DNA from: Rana temporaria
Taxonomy: Eukaryota > Chordata > Amphibia > Anura > Ranidae
Length of the DNA: 64,000 bases
Direction of reading: 5' to 3'
Assembly (NCBI RefSeq): GCF_905171775.1
Contig: NC_053494.1
Location: forward strand, 155,608,115 to 155,672,114
The notes below the pieces were generated by a model. That model ran no database searches. It was not told where the DNA came from and was given only the letters and a program-made list of their open reading frames with translations. A program made the translations under genes and the position numbers. Shown piece after piece: positions 23,269 through 35,021 of the stretch; position 1 is the first letter of the stretch, and every line of letters begins with the position of its first letter.

Positions 23269-23763
23269 ACATGTAGCCACCTCCTTCTGACATCACTTCC
23301 AGCTGGTCCTTGAATTCGGTCGGCCATCTTGTTTCTGGCGTCTTTCCCTCTGCTGCTGATCGGCTAGTGAGGATACAGGAGAGCTGTGACAGGAGACCTA
23401 CCCACCACGTGTTTGTGGGATGATGAGATAATTTTACACTACCTTTCTGAGCATGTTGCTTTCTTACCTCTGGAGAACCAAGGAAGTCTCTCTGCCCTGG
23501 GTTACATGCCAGACCCCAGCAATCAAAGCTATCTGTTTTGTTTAAAAAACAAACCAAAAAAAAAAAAACATATTATACTTAACGCCACTAAAGAGCCAAC
23601 AATTAGCTGGGGGAAAGCAATACAGGATCGCGCCCATGGCGATTCGGGTCTCAGGTAAGTAAAACGGGGGCTTGGAGGGGGGGTGACTGCTAGGTATTTT
23701 TTTCACCTTAATGCATAGGATGCATTAAGGTGAAAAAACAGTAAAGATTTACAATCCCTTTAA
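23269..23763. repeat. degenerate TTAA-type MITE
   Basis: The right end TTTACAATCCCTTTAA and the CACCTTAATGCATAGGATGC / GCATTAAGGTG hairpin match the other TTAA MITEs (compare 53700-53768). The left end is not definable. It abuts the truncation point of the Tc1 fragment. Confidence 0.45.
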
Positions 23764-24207
23764 GGGCTATTCCATTGTGACCTTGATTTGTGTGGCTGGA
23801 GGACTATTATTCAACACTGGGTTTGGTTTTGATCTGTTTATCCGAGCCATGTACTCTCTTGTGCCGCCCTTTGGTTTCTCCCATTGGTGTCCTGGTCCCC
23901 TTCTACCACTCCCGGGTCAGACAAGGAGCAGCGGTTGCCAATTAGAGGTGTCATGTTTTTTGTTATGTGAAGAATGCATTGGAAAATATATCTGCTTAAT
24001 GCATATTTTATACTAACGTATCTAACTAATTGGCTAGACATACCAAATAATCTTTATGTGTCAAATTCTTGTATAATAAATTGATCTATTTTTTATTTAT
24101 GCACTATGCCTCATTTAAAGTTGTGTTTTTATGTATAAATATGTATAATAAGTTTTCCAAATTTGAGGTACCCATCATAGTTTTACTAAGACGATTTTAT
24201 GATATGG

Positions 24208-24444
24208 TTTTATGCTCATATGTGCTCTGGGTCAAAATAACAAAAGTAGCTGAGGGTAAAATCTTTAATGTGTAGTAAAAATCATAGCAAGCATTGGTTA
24301 TCAGCCTATCAAAAAGCCAATAATTCCTAAAGCTTGCTTGCCATTTTTTGCTCTGCAGAAACTCCAGAATGAAAAAAGCACTGGGTCAGAAGTAAATTTA
24401 ATGCTGTGTGCAGCAACAAATCCCCAATTGGGTCTTCTACCTGT
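24208..24444 (+). repeat. local direct duplication, copy 1
   Basis: From TTTATGCTCATATGTGCTCT to TCTACCTGT this segment matches 26764-27020 at close to 90% by eye, in the same orientation. No terminal repeats or coding content explain it. Confidence 0.8.
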
Positions 24445-24808
24445 TCTGTGACCACCTTCCCTGTATTTGGACCCAACAGCTCAATGATAAATCTATGGCA
24501 ATAAGCAGGCTCCAGTAACTTGGGTCATTTTACCATTTACTGCAGTATGTAGTTGAAGAGAGAGTTTAAGGGTACAGGACACCCCAAAAATATATTGAAT
24601 CAGCAGTGATGGATACAGGGCAGGCATAAATTTGGGATATTTTGAAAAAATTGCTCCTGAATCTTACTTTTGACCCTCTGTAAGCAGACCACATTTACCT
24701 GAACCCATCCATGGGCAACAAATATTTATTAACTGGGTACCTCCAACGATAAGGAGAAAAAAATAAGAAAAAAGAGACAGAGGCCGCTGGAGAGTTCCTT
24801 ATCATGTA

Positions 24809-26226
24809 TAGTGTTGAGCAGAATACGCCATATTCGATTTCGCTATATATCACGAATATATAGTCGAATATTCGAGATATATTCGCTAAATTCGAATATT
24901 CGTGATATTTTATCGAAATGAAATGATTGCGAATTTTCGCTATTGCGAATGCGAAAATAATTGCGAATTTTTGATAACTGCGGTAGGAGCACTCTGATTG
25001 GCTCAGAATATTCTTGATATTTTTTCGAAATTTCGCAAAATGCGAATGCGATATTTACTGCGCAATTTCGACAAATGCTGTAGGAGCACTCTGATTGGCT
25101 CAGAATATTCGTGATATTTTACAATACAAAATAATTGCGAATATTCGGCAAATGCGGAAGGAGCACTCTGATTGGCTCAGAATATTCTTGATATTTTACA
25201 ATACAAAATAATTGCGAATATTCGGCAAATGCGGAAGGAGCACTCTGATTGGCTCAGAATATTCTTGATATTTTACAATACAAAATAATTGCGAATATTC
25301 GGCAAATGCGGAAGGAGCACTCTGATTGGCTCAGAATATTCTTGATATTTTACAATACAAAATAATTGCGAATATTCGGCAAATGCGGAAGGAGCACTCT
25401 GATTGGCTCAGAATATTCTTGATATTTTACAATAGAAAATAAAAAGTGTTTTGCATTGGTGGTGATTCTTTACTCTATCCATCTGTCACAGCCGTTTGTC
25501 AATCAAACACCTTGAAGATTGAACACGTTCATGCTGCATGCTTTGGACTTTTTTTCACTTCACATATCAAAGACATTTTTATGAAAGATTATTTTTCTAT
25601 TATTGGGACTATATTTCTTTATATATTTGTTTCACTGTGTATTTCACAAGTTATTTGCGCTTGCTTATTTTAAAATTTGCCCACATGTCTTGTCACTAGA
25701 CATATTTTGTATTCTTGTAGAGCGACTCCATTTTCTGTCTTGTATTCATTTATGTTGTATAACATTTTTGAGTTGCTGCTGTATTCTCCCCTTTTTTTTA
25801 AGGTATGCGCAATTTTTTCCTTCTTACAAAAAAAATAATATCAAACATACAAATATTCATAACAGAAACATACACAAAGCCCCCCCCCCTTTTGCATCAG
25901 AGACAATCAGAGTTCTCCTACCACAGTTATCGAAAAATCGCAATCATTTTCGCATTCGCATTAGCGAAAATTTGCAATTTTTTTTTTTTAAATTCAGCAA
26001 CATAAAAGGATCGCCTCAGCTTAGCTACTCGGCCCAGGGTCTCTAATCATACCAGCAATGCTTTTAGACGTCGATAGGATGTGATCTGTTTTAAAAATAA
26101 AATAAAAAAAATGTGAATATTCGGAATTGCGAATATTCACCGCGAAATTCGAAATATATTGCGAATACTCGAATATGCCATATTCGAGCCGAATATTCGC
26201 AATACGAATATTCGTGAGCAACACTA
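24809..26226. mobile_element. hAT-like non-autonomous element
   Basis: It is flanked by ATCATGTA on both sides (24801-24808 and 26227-26234), an 8-bp target duplication typical of hAT. The termini are TAGTGTTGAGCAGAATAC and CGAATATTCGTGAGCAACACTA. The interior is AT-rich with many CGAATATTCG palindromes and a tandem array. A 147-codon ORF at 25603-26046 lacks any transposase motif and is probably chance. Confidence 0.85.
24980..25440. repeat. 77-bp tandem array inside the hAT-like element
   Basis: Units start at 24980, 25077, 25154, 25231, 25308 and 25385. The last five are regular 77-bp copies that are almost identical; the first is about 97 bp and diverged. Each contains GGAGCACTCTGATTGGCTCA, which includes an inverted CCAAT. 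Confidence 0.9.
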
Positions 26227-26234
26227 ATCATGTA

Positions 26235-26763
26235 GAAGTTTAACAGATAATTGGCTGAAATATATGATGAAAAGGTGAATTACAATGGTGTACTCATATC
26301 TGTGAGGTTGCTGAGCTCCCTGATAGGGGATGAGACAACTTGGAGTGTAATGAAAGCCTGCAGGGAATATGACTGCCCCCGCTCACTCTTGATGCTCGAT
26401 GGGGTGATCCAGACCACCCTTTGGTCTACAGTCTCAGGATTCTGGTGTGTTCTCAGTAAGAGTTTTGTGAACCCCAAAAGATGGAAAACTGGTGTCAGCA
26501 GAGGTGCCCGAATGTGAAAGAGAATCTGAGAAATAGATTTTTCTATGATTCAATATTTATTGCTCACAGAATATTATAAAACACCATAAACATGTTTTGT
26601 GCCACTACTATACTAGCCACAATTTTTTTTCCAAGATTCAGACGGCAGCTCCTCTGCAACACTCTCCATATCCATTTCAGCCCAGCTCTCTTCAGGTATG
26701 AACTCCAGCTTTAGATTAGTTCTTTGGGCGCTAAGCAAATGGCAAGAGGGGCAGCAGGGGAAA
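26235..26763. other. no recognisable feature
   Basis: An 88-codon ORF (26251-26517) has no recognised domain and is overlapped by an antisense ORF. Confidence 0.45.
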
Positions 26764-27020
26764 TTTATGCTCATATGTGCTCTGGATCAAAATAACAAAA
26801 GTAGCTGAGGGTAAAATCTTTAATGTGTAGTGAAAATCATAGCAAGCATTGGTCATCGGTTTATTGAAAGGCCATTATTTCTAAAGCTTGCTTGCTATTA
26901 TTTGCTCTGCAATTGTCCACCACAGAAACTCCAGAATGAAAAAAGTACTGGATCAGAGTGAAGTACAGTAAGTTTAGTGCTGTGTGTAGCAATGAATCCC
27001 TAATTGGGTCTACTACCTGT
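26764..27020 (+). repeat. local direct duplication, copy 2
   Basis: This is the partner of 24208-24444. It has about 20 extra bases in total, at ATTGTCCACCAC and TGAAGTACAG. It lies just beyond the hAT-like element that separates the copies. Confidence 0.8.
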
Positions 27021-27150
27021 CCATGGAAATTGGCACTGCACGGGCTGATTAGGATGTGCCCAGGCACACCCCATGCACATGTCTATGAGTGCAAGTACCA
27101 ACATGTGTCTTACAATCAGCCTCTTTCAATCCCCTACACAAAAGCACTAA

Positions 27151-27468
27151 GACCCCTTTCACACGGGGCAGATCCACTTAGCAGACTCCGCCAGCTCAGC
27201 GGAAAATCGCTCCGTTGATCTCTGCTGGCCGGCAGATGACAGGTCCGTCTCTGCTCACTGATCAGGGAGGTACCTGTCAGAGCCATGCTGATCTCTACGG
27301 GGAGACTGGACGAAAACAGACAGCAGAAATCCACCAGACGAATGGATAGGTGTCAGTGGACACATCTCTGCTGAATCTGCCTGCCCATAGGAGTCAATGG
27401 GTGGCCCGCTCGGATCCACCTGAAAAACGGCAGGCAGATCCGAGTGGGCCTATCTTGTGTAAGAGGCC
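27151..27468. mobile_element. short MITE, TAA duplication
   Basis: The left end GACCCCTTTCACACGGGGC and right end TTGTGTAAGAGGCC are flanked by TAA (27148-27150 and 27469-27471). The family, with a CCCCTTTCACAC terminus, also includes 46977-47347. The 3-bp TAA target suggests a Harbinger relationship. Confidence 0.7.
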
Positions 27469-27471
27469 TAA

Positions 27472-28098
27472 GACTGAAAGAGGGAAAGGGAAGCCTGGAA
27501 GACAATGAGGTGTGTCACATGCAAATGTGCTGACTTGGAACATAGGGATTGGAAGAGGGAGCAGTATCAGTGATGGCCATATATCTCAGCTGCTGCTCTT
27601 TCCCTTTCCAGTCAGCAGACTGAAGAATTAAAGAAGTCCCTACTCAAATTTCTTCCACAATCTATAACTGGAAGCAAAAAGTCGTGTTATCCCACTGACT
27701 GTGCTATGTGTAGGGGCTGTCTATATCTCTGATCAGATGTACAAAAAAAATAAAAAATCCTTTGGCAGGTAAAACAGTTCCATTATACTGTAGGTACTTA
27801 GCTTTTTGCCAAGAGTTCAGTTTAATTGCACCTTGGAAGCATTTATTTAAAATGTCCATGGCTTTAATGTGGGAGGAAGAAAAGAATATATGGGTGCGCA
27901 TGGTGTGAGCACATCTGTACAGAATAGAAAGAAGTTTATGAAAGCTTTTAAAATAACAAAAGATGAGTTCAATTACTACGCAGAATACTGATTCAGCAGC
28001 TAATACAATTTCACAATTTAACTACCACTATATGCAGCTCTGTTCCCATAATAGCAATTTGATGACCAGTTGACCACATTAAAACGGTAGTACTTATA
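27472..28098. other. no recognisable feature
   Basis: AT-rich non-coding sequence. No repeat ends were identified. Confidence 0.5.
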
Positions 28099-28100
28099 TA

Positions 28101-28890
28101 CAGTCCATCCGGAAAGTATTTACAGCGCTTCACTTTTTCCACATTTTGTTACAGTATGTTACAGCCTTATTCCGAAATGGATTAAATTCATTATTTTCCT
28201 CAAAATTCTACAAACAATACCCCATAATGAAAATGTAAAAGAAGTTTGTTTGAAATCTTTGTATTAAAAATAAAAAACGGAACGAGAATAACATGTACAG
28301 AAGTATTCACAGCCTTTGCCATGACACTCAAAATTGAGCTCAGGTGCATCCTGTTTCCACTGATCATCCTTGATATGTTTCTACAACTTGATTAGAGTCC
28401 ACCTGTGGTAAATTCAGTTGATTGGACATGATTTGGAAAGGCACACACCTGTCTATATAAGGTCCCACAGTTAACAGTTCATGTCAGGGCACAAACCAAG
28501 TGATGAAGTCCAAGGAATTGTCTGTAGACATCCAAGACAGGATTGTATTGAGGCACAGATCTGGGGAAGGGTACAACAAAAATGTGCGCACAGTGGTCTC
28601 CATCATCTGTAAATAGAAGAAGATTGGAACCACCAGGACTCTTCCTAGAGCGGGCCGCCCGGCCAAACTGAGCGGTCAGGGTGATAAAGGTCTTAGTCAG
28701 GGAGATGACCAGGAATACAATGGTCACTCTGACAGAGCTCCAGTATTTCTCTGCAGAGAGAGGAGAACCTTCTGGAAGAACAGCCATCTCTGCAGCATTC
28801 CATCAATCAGGCCTGTATAGTATAGTGGCCAGATGGAAGCCCCTTCTCAGTAAAAGACACATGTTAGAAAGTAGATCTACAGACTGTGAA
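28101..28890 (+). mobile_element. Tc1/mariner family C, 5' half
   Basis: It begins at a TA dinucleotide with CAGTCCATCCGGAAAGTATT, a Tc1-like terminus, followed by a long non-coding leader and the transposase N-terminus. It stops after the KPLLSKRHM segment near 28865, so the catalytic half and the 3' terminus are missing. Confidence 0.85.
28503..28890 (+). pseudogene. Tc1-like transposase N-terminus, stop and frameshift
   Basis: From the ATG at 28503 the frame reads MKSKELSVDIQDRIVLRHRS, the paired-like helix-turn-helix of Tc1 transposases. It then hits TAG where a tryptophan would be expected, near 28614. A one-base shift around 28680 moves the match to another frame (VREMTRNTMVTLTELQ..., KPLLSKRHM). 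The DDE domain is absent, so it is non-functional. Confidence 0.85.
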
Positions 28891-29091
28891 CATCAGATAC
28901 TTTTGAAGCTTACATACAAAAAATATATGAGATGTGATTAAAACCTCCCAGTATGTATGTTTAGTTAAAAAGTTTCTCCTGACTGTCTCAATCAGCATAT
29001 TTTAATAGATGAGATTATAATTGCTCTGCAAAACCAAAAGGATGACAATATACTATAATATACAATAATTAGGGTTGGTCTGCCATGTGCT

Positions 29092-29290
29092 AGGTGCTAG
29101 GGATGAACCCGCAGTTCAAATCGAATGTAAGTTCAACTTGAACATCGGGTGTTCATTTGTTCTAAAACAAACCAAACATATGGGGCATTTGCGGGAAATT
29201 CGAGCACCGTGGAACGCCCCATAATGCACTGCGAGATACTACTAGGTACACGCAAGAGAACAAAGTGCTGCATAATCCGGAAGGTTGAGA
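29092..29290. repeat. dispersed repeat fragment
   Basis: TAGGGATGAACCCG, CGGGTGTTCATTTGTTC and GGGGCATTTGCGGG recall a repeat with a partial match near 2150-2200. The ends are unclear. Confidence 0.35.
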
Positions 29291-30559
29291 AACTACCATA
29301 CAGCAACAGGGTTAAGTAACTGGAACAATAAATGCAAATAAACAGATGTTGTATTCATCAATTAAGTACTATCATTTCAATTTGTTACATTATTTTTACA
29401 TTCATGAATGTTAAAAATACTGAAAAATACTGAAAAATGGCGATCACATCGGTTTATTTTTTGGTAGATAAACTATGTTATTTTTACTCTTTATTTTTTG
29501 TACAATCAACGTAGTCAATAGGACATTACAGTACAGGAAAAATGGAAATATAGAAATCTAGTGAAGAACAGATGCAAAAAAAAAAAAAGAAAAAAAGAGT
29601 AGAAAAGAAAATATTTCATTTTGATCTCATTTAGATTGATGAGGAAAGGCAAGAGGCCTGTTATTGTGAATACTCGGGAGCCTGCTTTGAAACGCCACAC
29701 AGGCTATCTGTCAGTTTTGACATTTGCCAGAGGGGCTGATGGATTGGGGAGTATTCATGAGCTGGGAGGAAAAGCCAGCTTAACTGTATGGTATAATTAT
29801 ATCTCAAGGTGGCACACAACTTGGGACGTTTTCAGTGAGGCAAGGAACAATTTGCAAAGTACAGTAACATGTAGCAATTGTAATTTGCTACAATTTACCT
29901 TGTTGTACTTTATCTGTCACAGATCTAATTTCAGTAATCTGAAATCGATCTTTTCATTAATATTTGGATTTAAATAGCAAAACACAAATTAAAAATGAAT
30001 AACCATCAGCAAACGAGTCCCTCTAGAGAAATAGTTTAGAAAGATTTCCTTATAGCAGGAAGAGATTGTGGGACTTTAATTGAAGCATGATGGATAAATG
30101 TTTGATAAATAAGTATATGTAGGCCTGGTCAAACCTCAATCATTAAAGTCATAGCGACAAATTTCATTTACCGTATATATCAAAAATGTATTTTTACAAA
30201 AAATAGAAAAAATAAACAATTTGGATTTAAATACATGTTTACCCTTAACTCTGGACTCATAACTCTCCCCACCATAATCACCTTCCCCCTAATAGTACAA
30301 TTGTATGTTTAGCTGTTTAAAAAATGTATAATTAATTACCCCTTCTGCAGAGTTTAGGCTTGTCACATAAAGCTGCAGGTCCTTAATGTATTACACAGGG
30401 AATGCAGGGCAGTACTATGATGACACCTTACATTCATAGTCTTCCCTTGGTCTTCCAGGTTGAGTGACAAATAGGGGGCTATTTACAAGGAAGCTCATAG
30501 TGCAAATGCCTCAGCACAACTGTCACAAATAATACCTGCAATGTGTCTAATACGTGTAT
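29291..30559. other. no recognisable feature
   Basis: AT-rich sequence with an A-rich tract near 29575-29600. A 118-codon ORF (29621-29977) shows no domain. Confidence 0.5.
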
Positions 30560-30700
30560 TTCTTATAATCTAGTGCCCATAATGTGGTATCTAATGCCCA
30601 TCTAATGCCCATAATGTGGTATCTAACGCCCATAATGTGGTATCTAATGCCCATCATGTGGTATCTAATGCCCATCTAATGCCCATAATGTGGTATTTTC
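30560..30700 (+). repeat. 21-bp tandem array
   Basis: About six copies of ATCTAATGCCCATAATGTGG(T), some shortened to ATCTAATGCCC. The ORF across it repeats VVSNAH and is not a gene. Confidence 0.85.
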
Positions 30701-31198
30701 CTGTAATCCCAAAAATACCACATTATAGCAATTATATAGAGCTGACAACTATAGGAAATGCACATATTAGACACATTACCGGGATAATTTGTGATGTCTG
30801 TGGCTTTCACAATGTCTGAGGCTTTCACACAGTGAATTTTTAATAAATAGATGCCTAATTGTCATTCATTTAAGAAGACTAATTAAGAAGTTAATCTTGT
30901 GGTAGAGAAGAAGTACTATGGGGAACAGCGAGTATTGCATTCTTAGCTTCTTTCTATTTTTTTGACAGGATGGTGGATCTTTTTTAGACAAGAAGCAGTT
31001 GCAATCACTTAACTTTTTACTCGTTTTTTCCTCTTGCTTTTTTATTTTGGAACAAAACAGCTAAACTAATAAAAGTACTTGGTGCCTTTGATTTTTTTTA
31101 ATCTCTCCAAGGAGGAAACAGACATTGTTGAAAAGCATTTTGTAAAGTGAGGAAATGTTAGAACTTTTGTTATGTTTTTATTCTTGGTTGGTAAAGAC
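30701..31198. other. no recognisable feature
   Basis: AT-rich non-coding sequence. Confidence 0.5.
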
Positions 31199-31201
31199 TA
31201 C

Positions 31202-31923
31202 GGGCCATATTCTGAGTAAAGTTACGATGGAGTAACTCAGGATACTCCATCGTAACTCCCTTTTTTGACCCGTGTATCTATGCTCCTGATTCTCAGAATC
31301 ATTTTTGCATAGATACACTTAAGATCCGCCATCTGTAAGTCACTTACACTGGCGGATCTTAAATGCAATGACGCCGGCCGCCGCTAGATGGCATTTACAT
31401 GAAGGAGTCATTTGCATATGCAAATGATCCTTCTACGCCGATTCACGAACGAGTTCGCGTTGCGTAACCGTCGCTAACGTTGTTTGCGTAAGCGGAAACT
31501 TACCCCTGCTATATGAGGGGTAAGTTTCCGCAAGTCTCGCGTAGGCCATGTTACGGATGGCGTCGGGTCCCCGTCGTGTTTTTTCGTCGGATACGTCATT
31601 TACGTAAGTCGTTCTTGAATACGACTTTACGTCAATGACGCACACGTCGGCGTCATTGACGTTTTCCGCCGAGAACTGGAGCATGCGCACTGGGCTTTTT
31701 GCAGCCCGGCGCATGCCCAGTTCTTTTGCATCGGGGGCGCGCTTCATTTGAATAGAAGCCGCCCCCTTGGAGATCCGCCAGGCTACGCCGGGACACTTAC
31801 ACTCCGCTGTCCCAACTTATGGAGCAAGTGGTTGGGGAATACAACACCTGCTCCAGTAAGTTGGGACAGCGGAGTGTAAGTGCCCTAAGCGAAGCAGGCG
31901 GATATTTAGAGAGAATATGGCCC
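31202..31923. mobile_element. GC-richer MITE with 3-bp TAC duplication
   Basis: The ends GGGCCATATTCTGAG and GAGAATATGGCCC are inverted and flanked by TAC (31199-31201 and 31924-31926). Internal inverted blocks include ACACTTACACTCCGCTGTCC and its mirror (31790-31880). It is CpG-rich compared with its surroundings. A 104-codon minus-strand ORF is not supported by any domain. Confidence 0.75.
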
Positions 31924-32063
31924 TACATAATTGTCAGAAGACCTTCAGATGTTAGGGATACAATTCTTTATTGGACCAAAAAATGTATATTTGTTTATAC
32001 AGCCAGGATTTTTTAGGGCATTACCTATTTCAGATGGTAGGTGGTTTTGTGCCTTGGCTCTTA

Positions 32064-32481
32064 GGCCTCGTACACACGATCAGTCCAAACCGATGAAAAC
32101 GGACTGAAGGACCGTTTCATCGGTCCAAACTGATCGTGTGTGGGCCCCATCGGTCAGTTATCCTTTGGTCCAAAAAAATAGAACTTGCTTTAAAATTGAA
32201 CCAATGGACGCCTAACAGATAGGTCTAAACCGACGGTTAGTATGCAAAAGCTTTGGTTACAAACCTGCGCATGCTCAGAACCAAGTCGACGCATGCTTGG
32301 AAGCATTGAACTTAATTTTTCGCTGCATGTCGTTGTGTTTTACATCACCGCGTTGGACTTGATCGTTTTTTTAACTGATGGTGTGTAGGCACATCAGACC
32401 ATCAGTCAGCTTCATCGGTTAACCGATGAAACGGTCCTTCAGTCCGTTCTCATCGGATGGACTGATCGTGTGTACAGGGCT
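32064..32481. mobile_element. Harbinger-type MITE, GATCAGTCC subfamily
   Basis: The termini are GGCCTCGTACACACGATCAG and CTGATCGTGTGTACAGGGCT, flanked by TTA on each side (32061-32063 and 32482-32484). An extra inner copy of the terminus (CTGATCGTGTGTGGGCCC) lies at about 32130. The same subfamily occurs at 57806 and 63721. Confidence 0.88.
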
Positions 32482-32484
32482 TTA

Positions 32485-33530
32485 GAGGCTGTACACTTGT
32501 TGTTCCTGTCCTTTGATCCTTGGTTGTGTCCAACGTTTTTATTTACTCCTGGTTATACCTTTCTGTCCTAAAAGACTACTGTTCACCTCATTTCTTCCTC
32601 TGGTCATGGTGACTAAAAAGTGAAGGAAAATCCGCCCAGCAGTCGTGGCTGAAACTACACTTTTTTGTCCTGAAAGTTGAGATACTAAATATCCAGTTCA
32701 ACTGGAAAATGTAGTGCTGTGAAATGTACGAGTCATTTAAAGCCCAGAAAGGAGCAAGTTTATTCAACATTGAGTATCCAGGCTATGGGCAAATCCTTAA
32801 CGCAGTGGGATCAGCCAATGCAAAAGATATGTAAATCAAATTGTCAGTCTCTGTGCATCAATCCAATAAGTCCATATTTTGTCTTTTTTTTTTTGGACAG
32901 TTTCAGCTGAAGTACGTAAGTTTGTATTATGGTAGAACCACGTTAAGTGTAGGGAACTTTCATCGTAGCAGAATCACTCCTCTAGCATAGAAAGCCTTAT
33001 AGAAAGAAAGTAAATTATTCTAGGTGGTGGTCAGCCTCAATATTATCTGTTACACCCAGTTGCATGATTAATGGGTTTATTCCTAGCATTAGTCCTCTGT
33101 GTTTATCATATCTGTAACTTCCTTTCTAAAACTTCTGAAGTCCATACAACTTCGCTTTTTTACACTTATGACATGTTGCCCCGATAGATGGGTTAGTAGT
33201 GACGAGTTTATGTGGGGTGTAGTAGGCTTGATGCAAGAACTTTAGCTGTATAAACCTGTTCCTGGAGGAGATCATACATGAAAGTTAATGCTGAAGATAA
33301 TTATTCCACTCATTTATGAAGAAGTGATATCAGTTTAGGGGTATTGGTGTTGACAAGTCTGAGGTGTGGAGAGGAAAGTGGTTTATCTAACTTCTCTGTA
33401 GTAAGGAAACTCTCAATTGGATAATAGGTCAATGTAATCGGTGTTGGAAATTATGTCTGCACTGTGTGTTTCAACTGTAGTTAGCAGGAAAACATTCAGT
33501 TAGGCAGCCAACGGGAACAACGTATGGCAT
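32485..33530. other. no recognisable feature
   Basis: Non-coding sequence. No clear repeat termini. Confidence 0.5.
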
Positions 33531-33546
33531 TTATATTTATATATAT

Positions 33547-33640
<94 letters not shown>
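33531..33640. repeat. (TA)n microsatellite
   Basis: About 100 bp of nearly pure TA repeats, with a TATATC variation at the start. Confidence 0.95.
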
Positions 33641-33641
<1 letters not shown>

Positions 33642-34843
33642 AGGTGATCATGCTTTACTATATTAGATTTTCTTCATAAACATTTTCTTAATGATGGTTA
33701 AATTATACTTTAAATTACTATCCTACTTTTAATCCAAAACTTAAAGCATGTCTTTTGCCATTTATTTTCCTTTTCACCCTCCCATTACACATTTGCATGT
33801 AGGACGGGGGAAACGTGGAAGGGTGGGCAATATTATATTATTTACTTGCTATATTATGATGAACCCCTTAGCTTAACTTCACCCAAAAGGGAAAATGTGT
33901 CTCCATTGTCACATTTGGCACTTTTTGGGGGGTGCGGATACTTGGTTTTGACAGGTACCTGCTCCCATTTCTGGGTCAGATTAATGTGTCGATCTACGAG
34001 GATATTTAGCCCCTCCTTCTTCCCCCTTCAGCCTTCTGGGGGACACACAGGTCCCAGAAGACTGCAGGACCCTTCATAAAGTGTGGCGGGGCTCGCACAT
34101 GTGCAGTAGGAAACCGGCAGTGAAGGCAGAAGACTTCACTGCTGGTTTCCCTTACCTAAGATGCCAGCGCCTTAGGTGTGGACATCGCTGAATCCCGGGA
34201 CAGGTAAGTATCCTTATATTAAAAGTCAGCAGCTACAGTATTTTGGGGGGGGAGATAGGAGCTCTTTAAATCCCTTGTTGAGACACTTAACCTGAATCTA
34301 ATTTTATATCCAGAAATTCAGAGAACGGATAGAAGCACCTTTTGTTTAAATATTTAAATCACCACCTAAATCTGTGGTCACATGATGTACTGGGTTCTCT
34401 CTTTCTTCAAATGCCTGAGTTGCTGCCTGGTGATGTGAAATGTTCCTAATGGCTTTATAGTGTCAAGGTCTCCTCAGGCTACAGAAGATTGAATGGTGTA
34501 ATGCCATCATCATTCTATAATGCTGGATCACCAGTCCTCAGTTCCAGAAGAGGCTCCAATAAGGGGCTTATGAACAGTGGGTATAAATGAGTAACACTGC
34601 TTTTTGTTTATTTTTAATGAGAAGGTGGGTTTGGGGTTGATTTTTTTTTTTTGCCCATAGTTAGACTTCAAATATTTTGTGACTAAGGATTATTAAACCT
34701 AGGTGCTCAGATGACATTTAGCAGCATCGGTAGACACTTGCTTCCTGGTAATAATTATATAATTAAAACACTTGTCTAAAAAAAAAAAAAATCATTATTT
34801 TATAAGGACACTTTATTTTGCTTTTATTTGGTGCAATGATTTA
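33641..34843. other. no clear feature
   Basis: The piece at 34080-34275 (CAGGTAAGTATCCTTAT, poly-G, CTCTTTAAATCCC) resembles the interior of TTAA MITEs, but the ends are not definable. Confidence 0.4.
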
Positions 34844-35021
34844 GAGGTTGATTTACTAAAGCTGGAGGGTGAAAAATACGGCACAGCTCTGCATAGAAAC
34901 AAATCAGCTTCCAGTTTTTTTTGTCAAAGCCTAATTAAACAAGCTGAATTTAAAAGCTGATTGGCTGCCATGCATAGCTGCACCAGATTTTTTGCGTTCC
35001 AGTTTAAGTAAATCAACCCCT
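34844..35021. mobile_element. short fold-back MITE
   Basis: AGGTTGATTTACTAAAGCTG at the left is inverted as TAAGTAAATCAACCCCT at the right. The interior TTGGCTGCCATGCATAG recurs in degraded form at about 61650. No coding content. Confidence 0.6.

Noticed and set aside
24980..25440. Regular repeats that could suggest a CRISPR array
   Set aside because: The whole 77-bp unit repeats without unique spacers, and it lies inside a hAT-like element of a vertebrate-type genome.
25603..26046. 147-codon ORF inside the hAT-like element
   Set aside because: No transposase motif, AT-driven composition, and it overlaps low-complexity and palindromic sequence.
29110..29150. Possible tRNA-like B box (GTTCAAATC) suggesting a tRNA or SINE head
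   Set aside because: No matching A box or cloverleaf could be found at the expected distance.
31433..31747. 104-codon minus-strand ORF
   Set aside because: It lies in a GC-rich MITE with terminal repeats and TAC duplication and has no protein domain.
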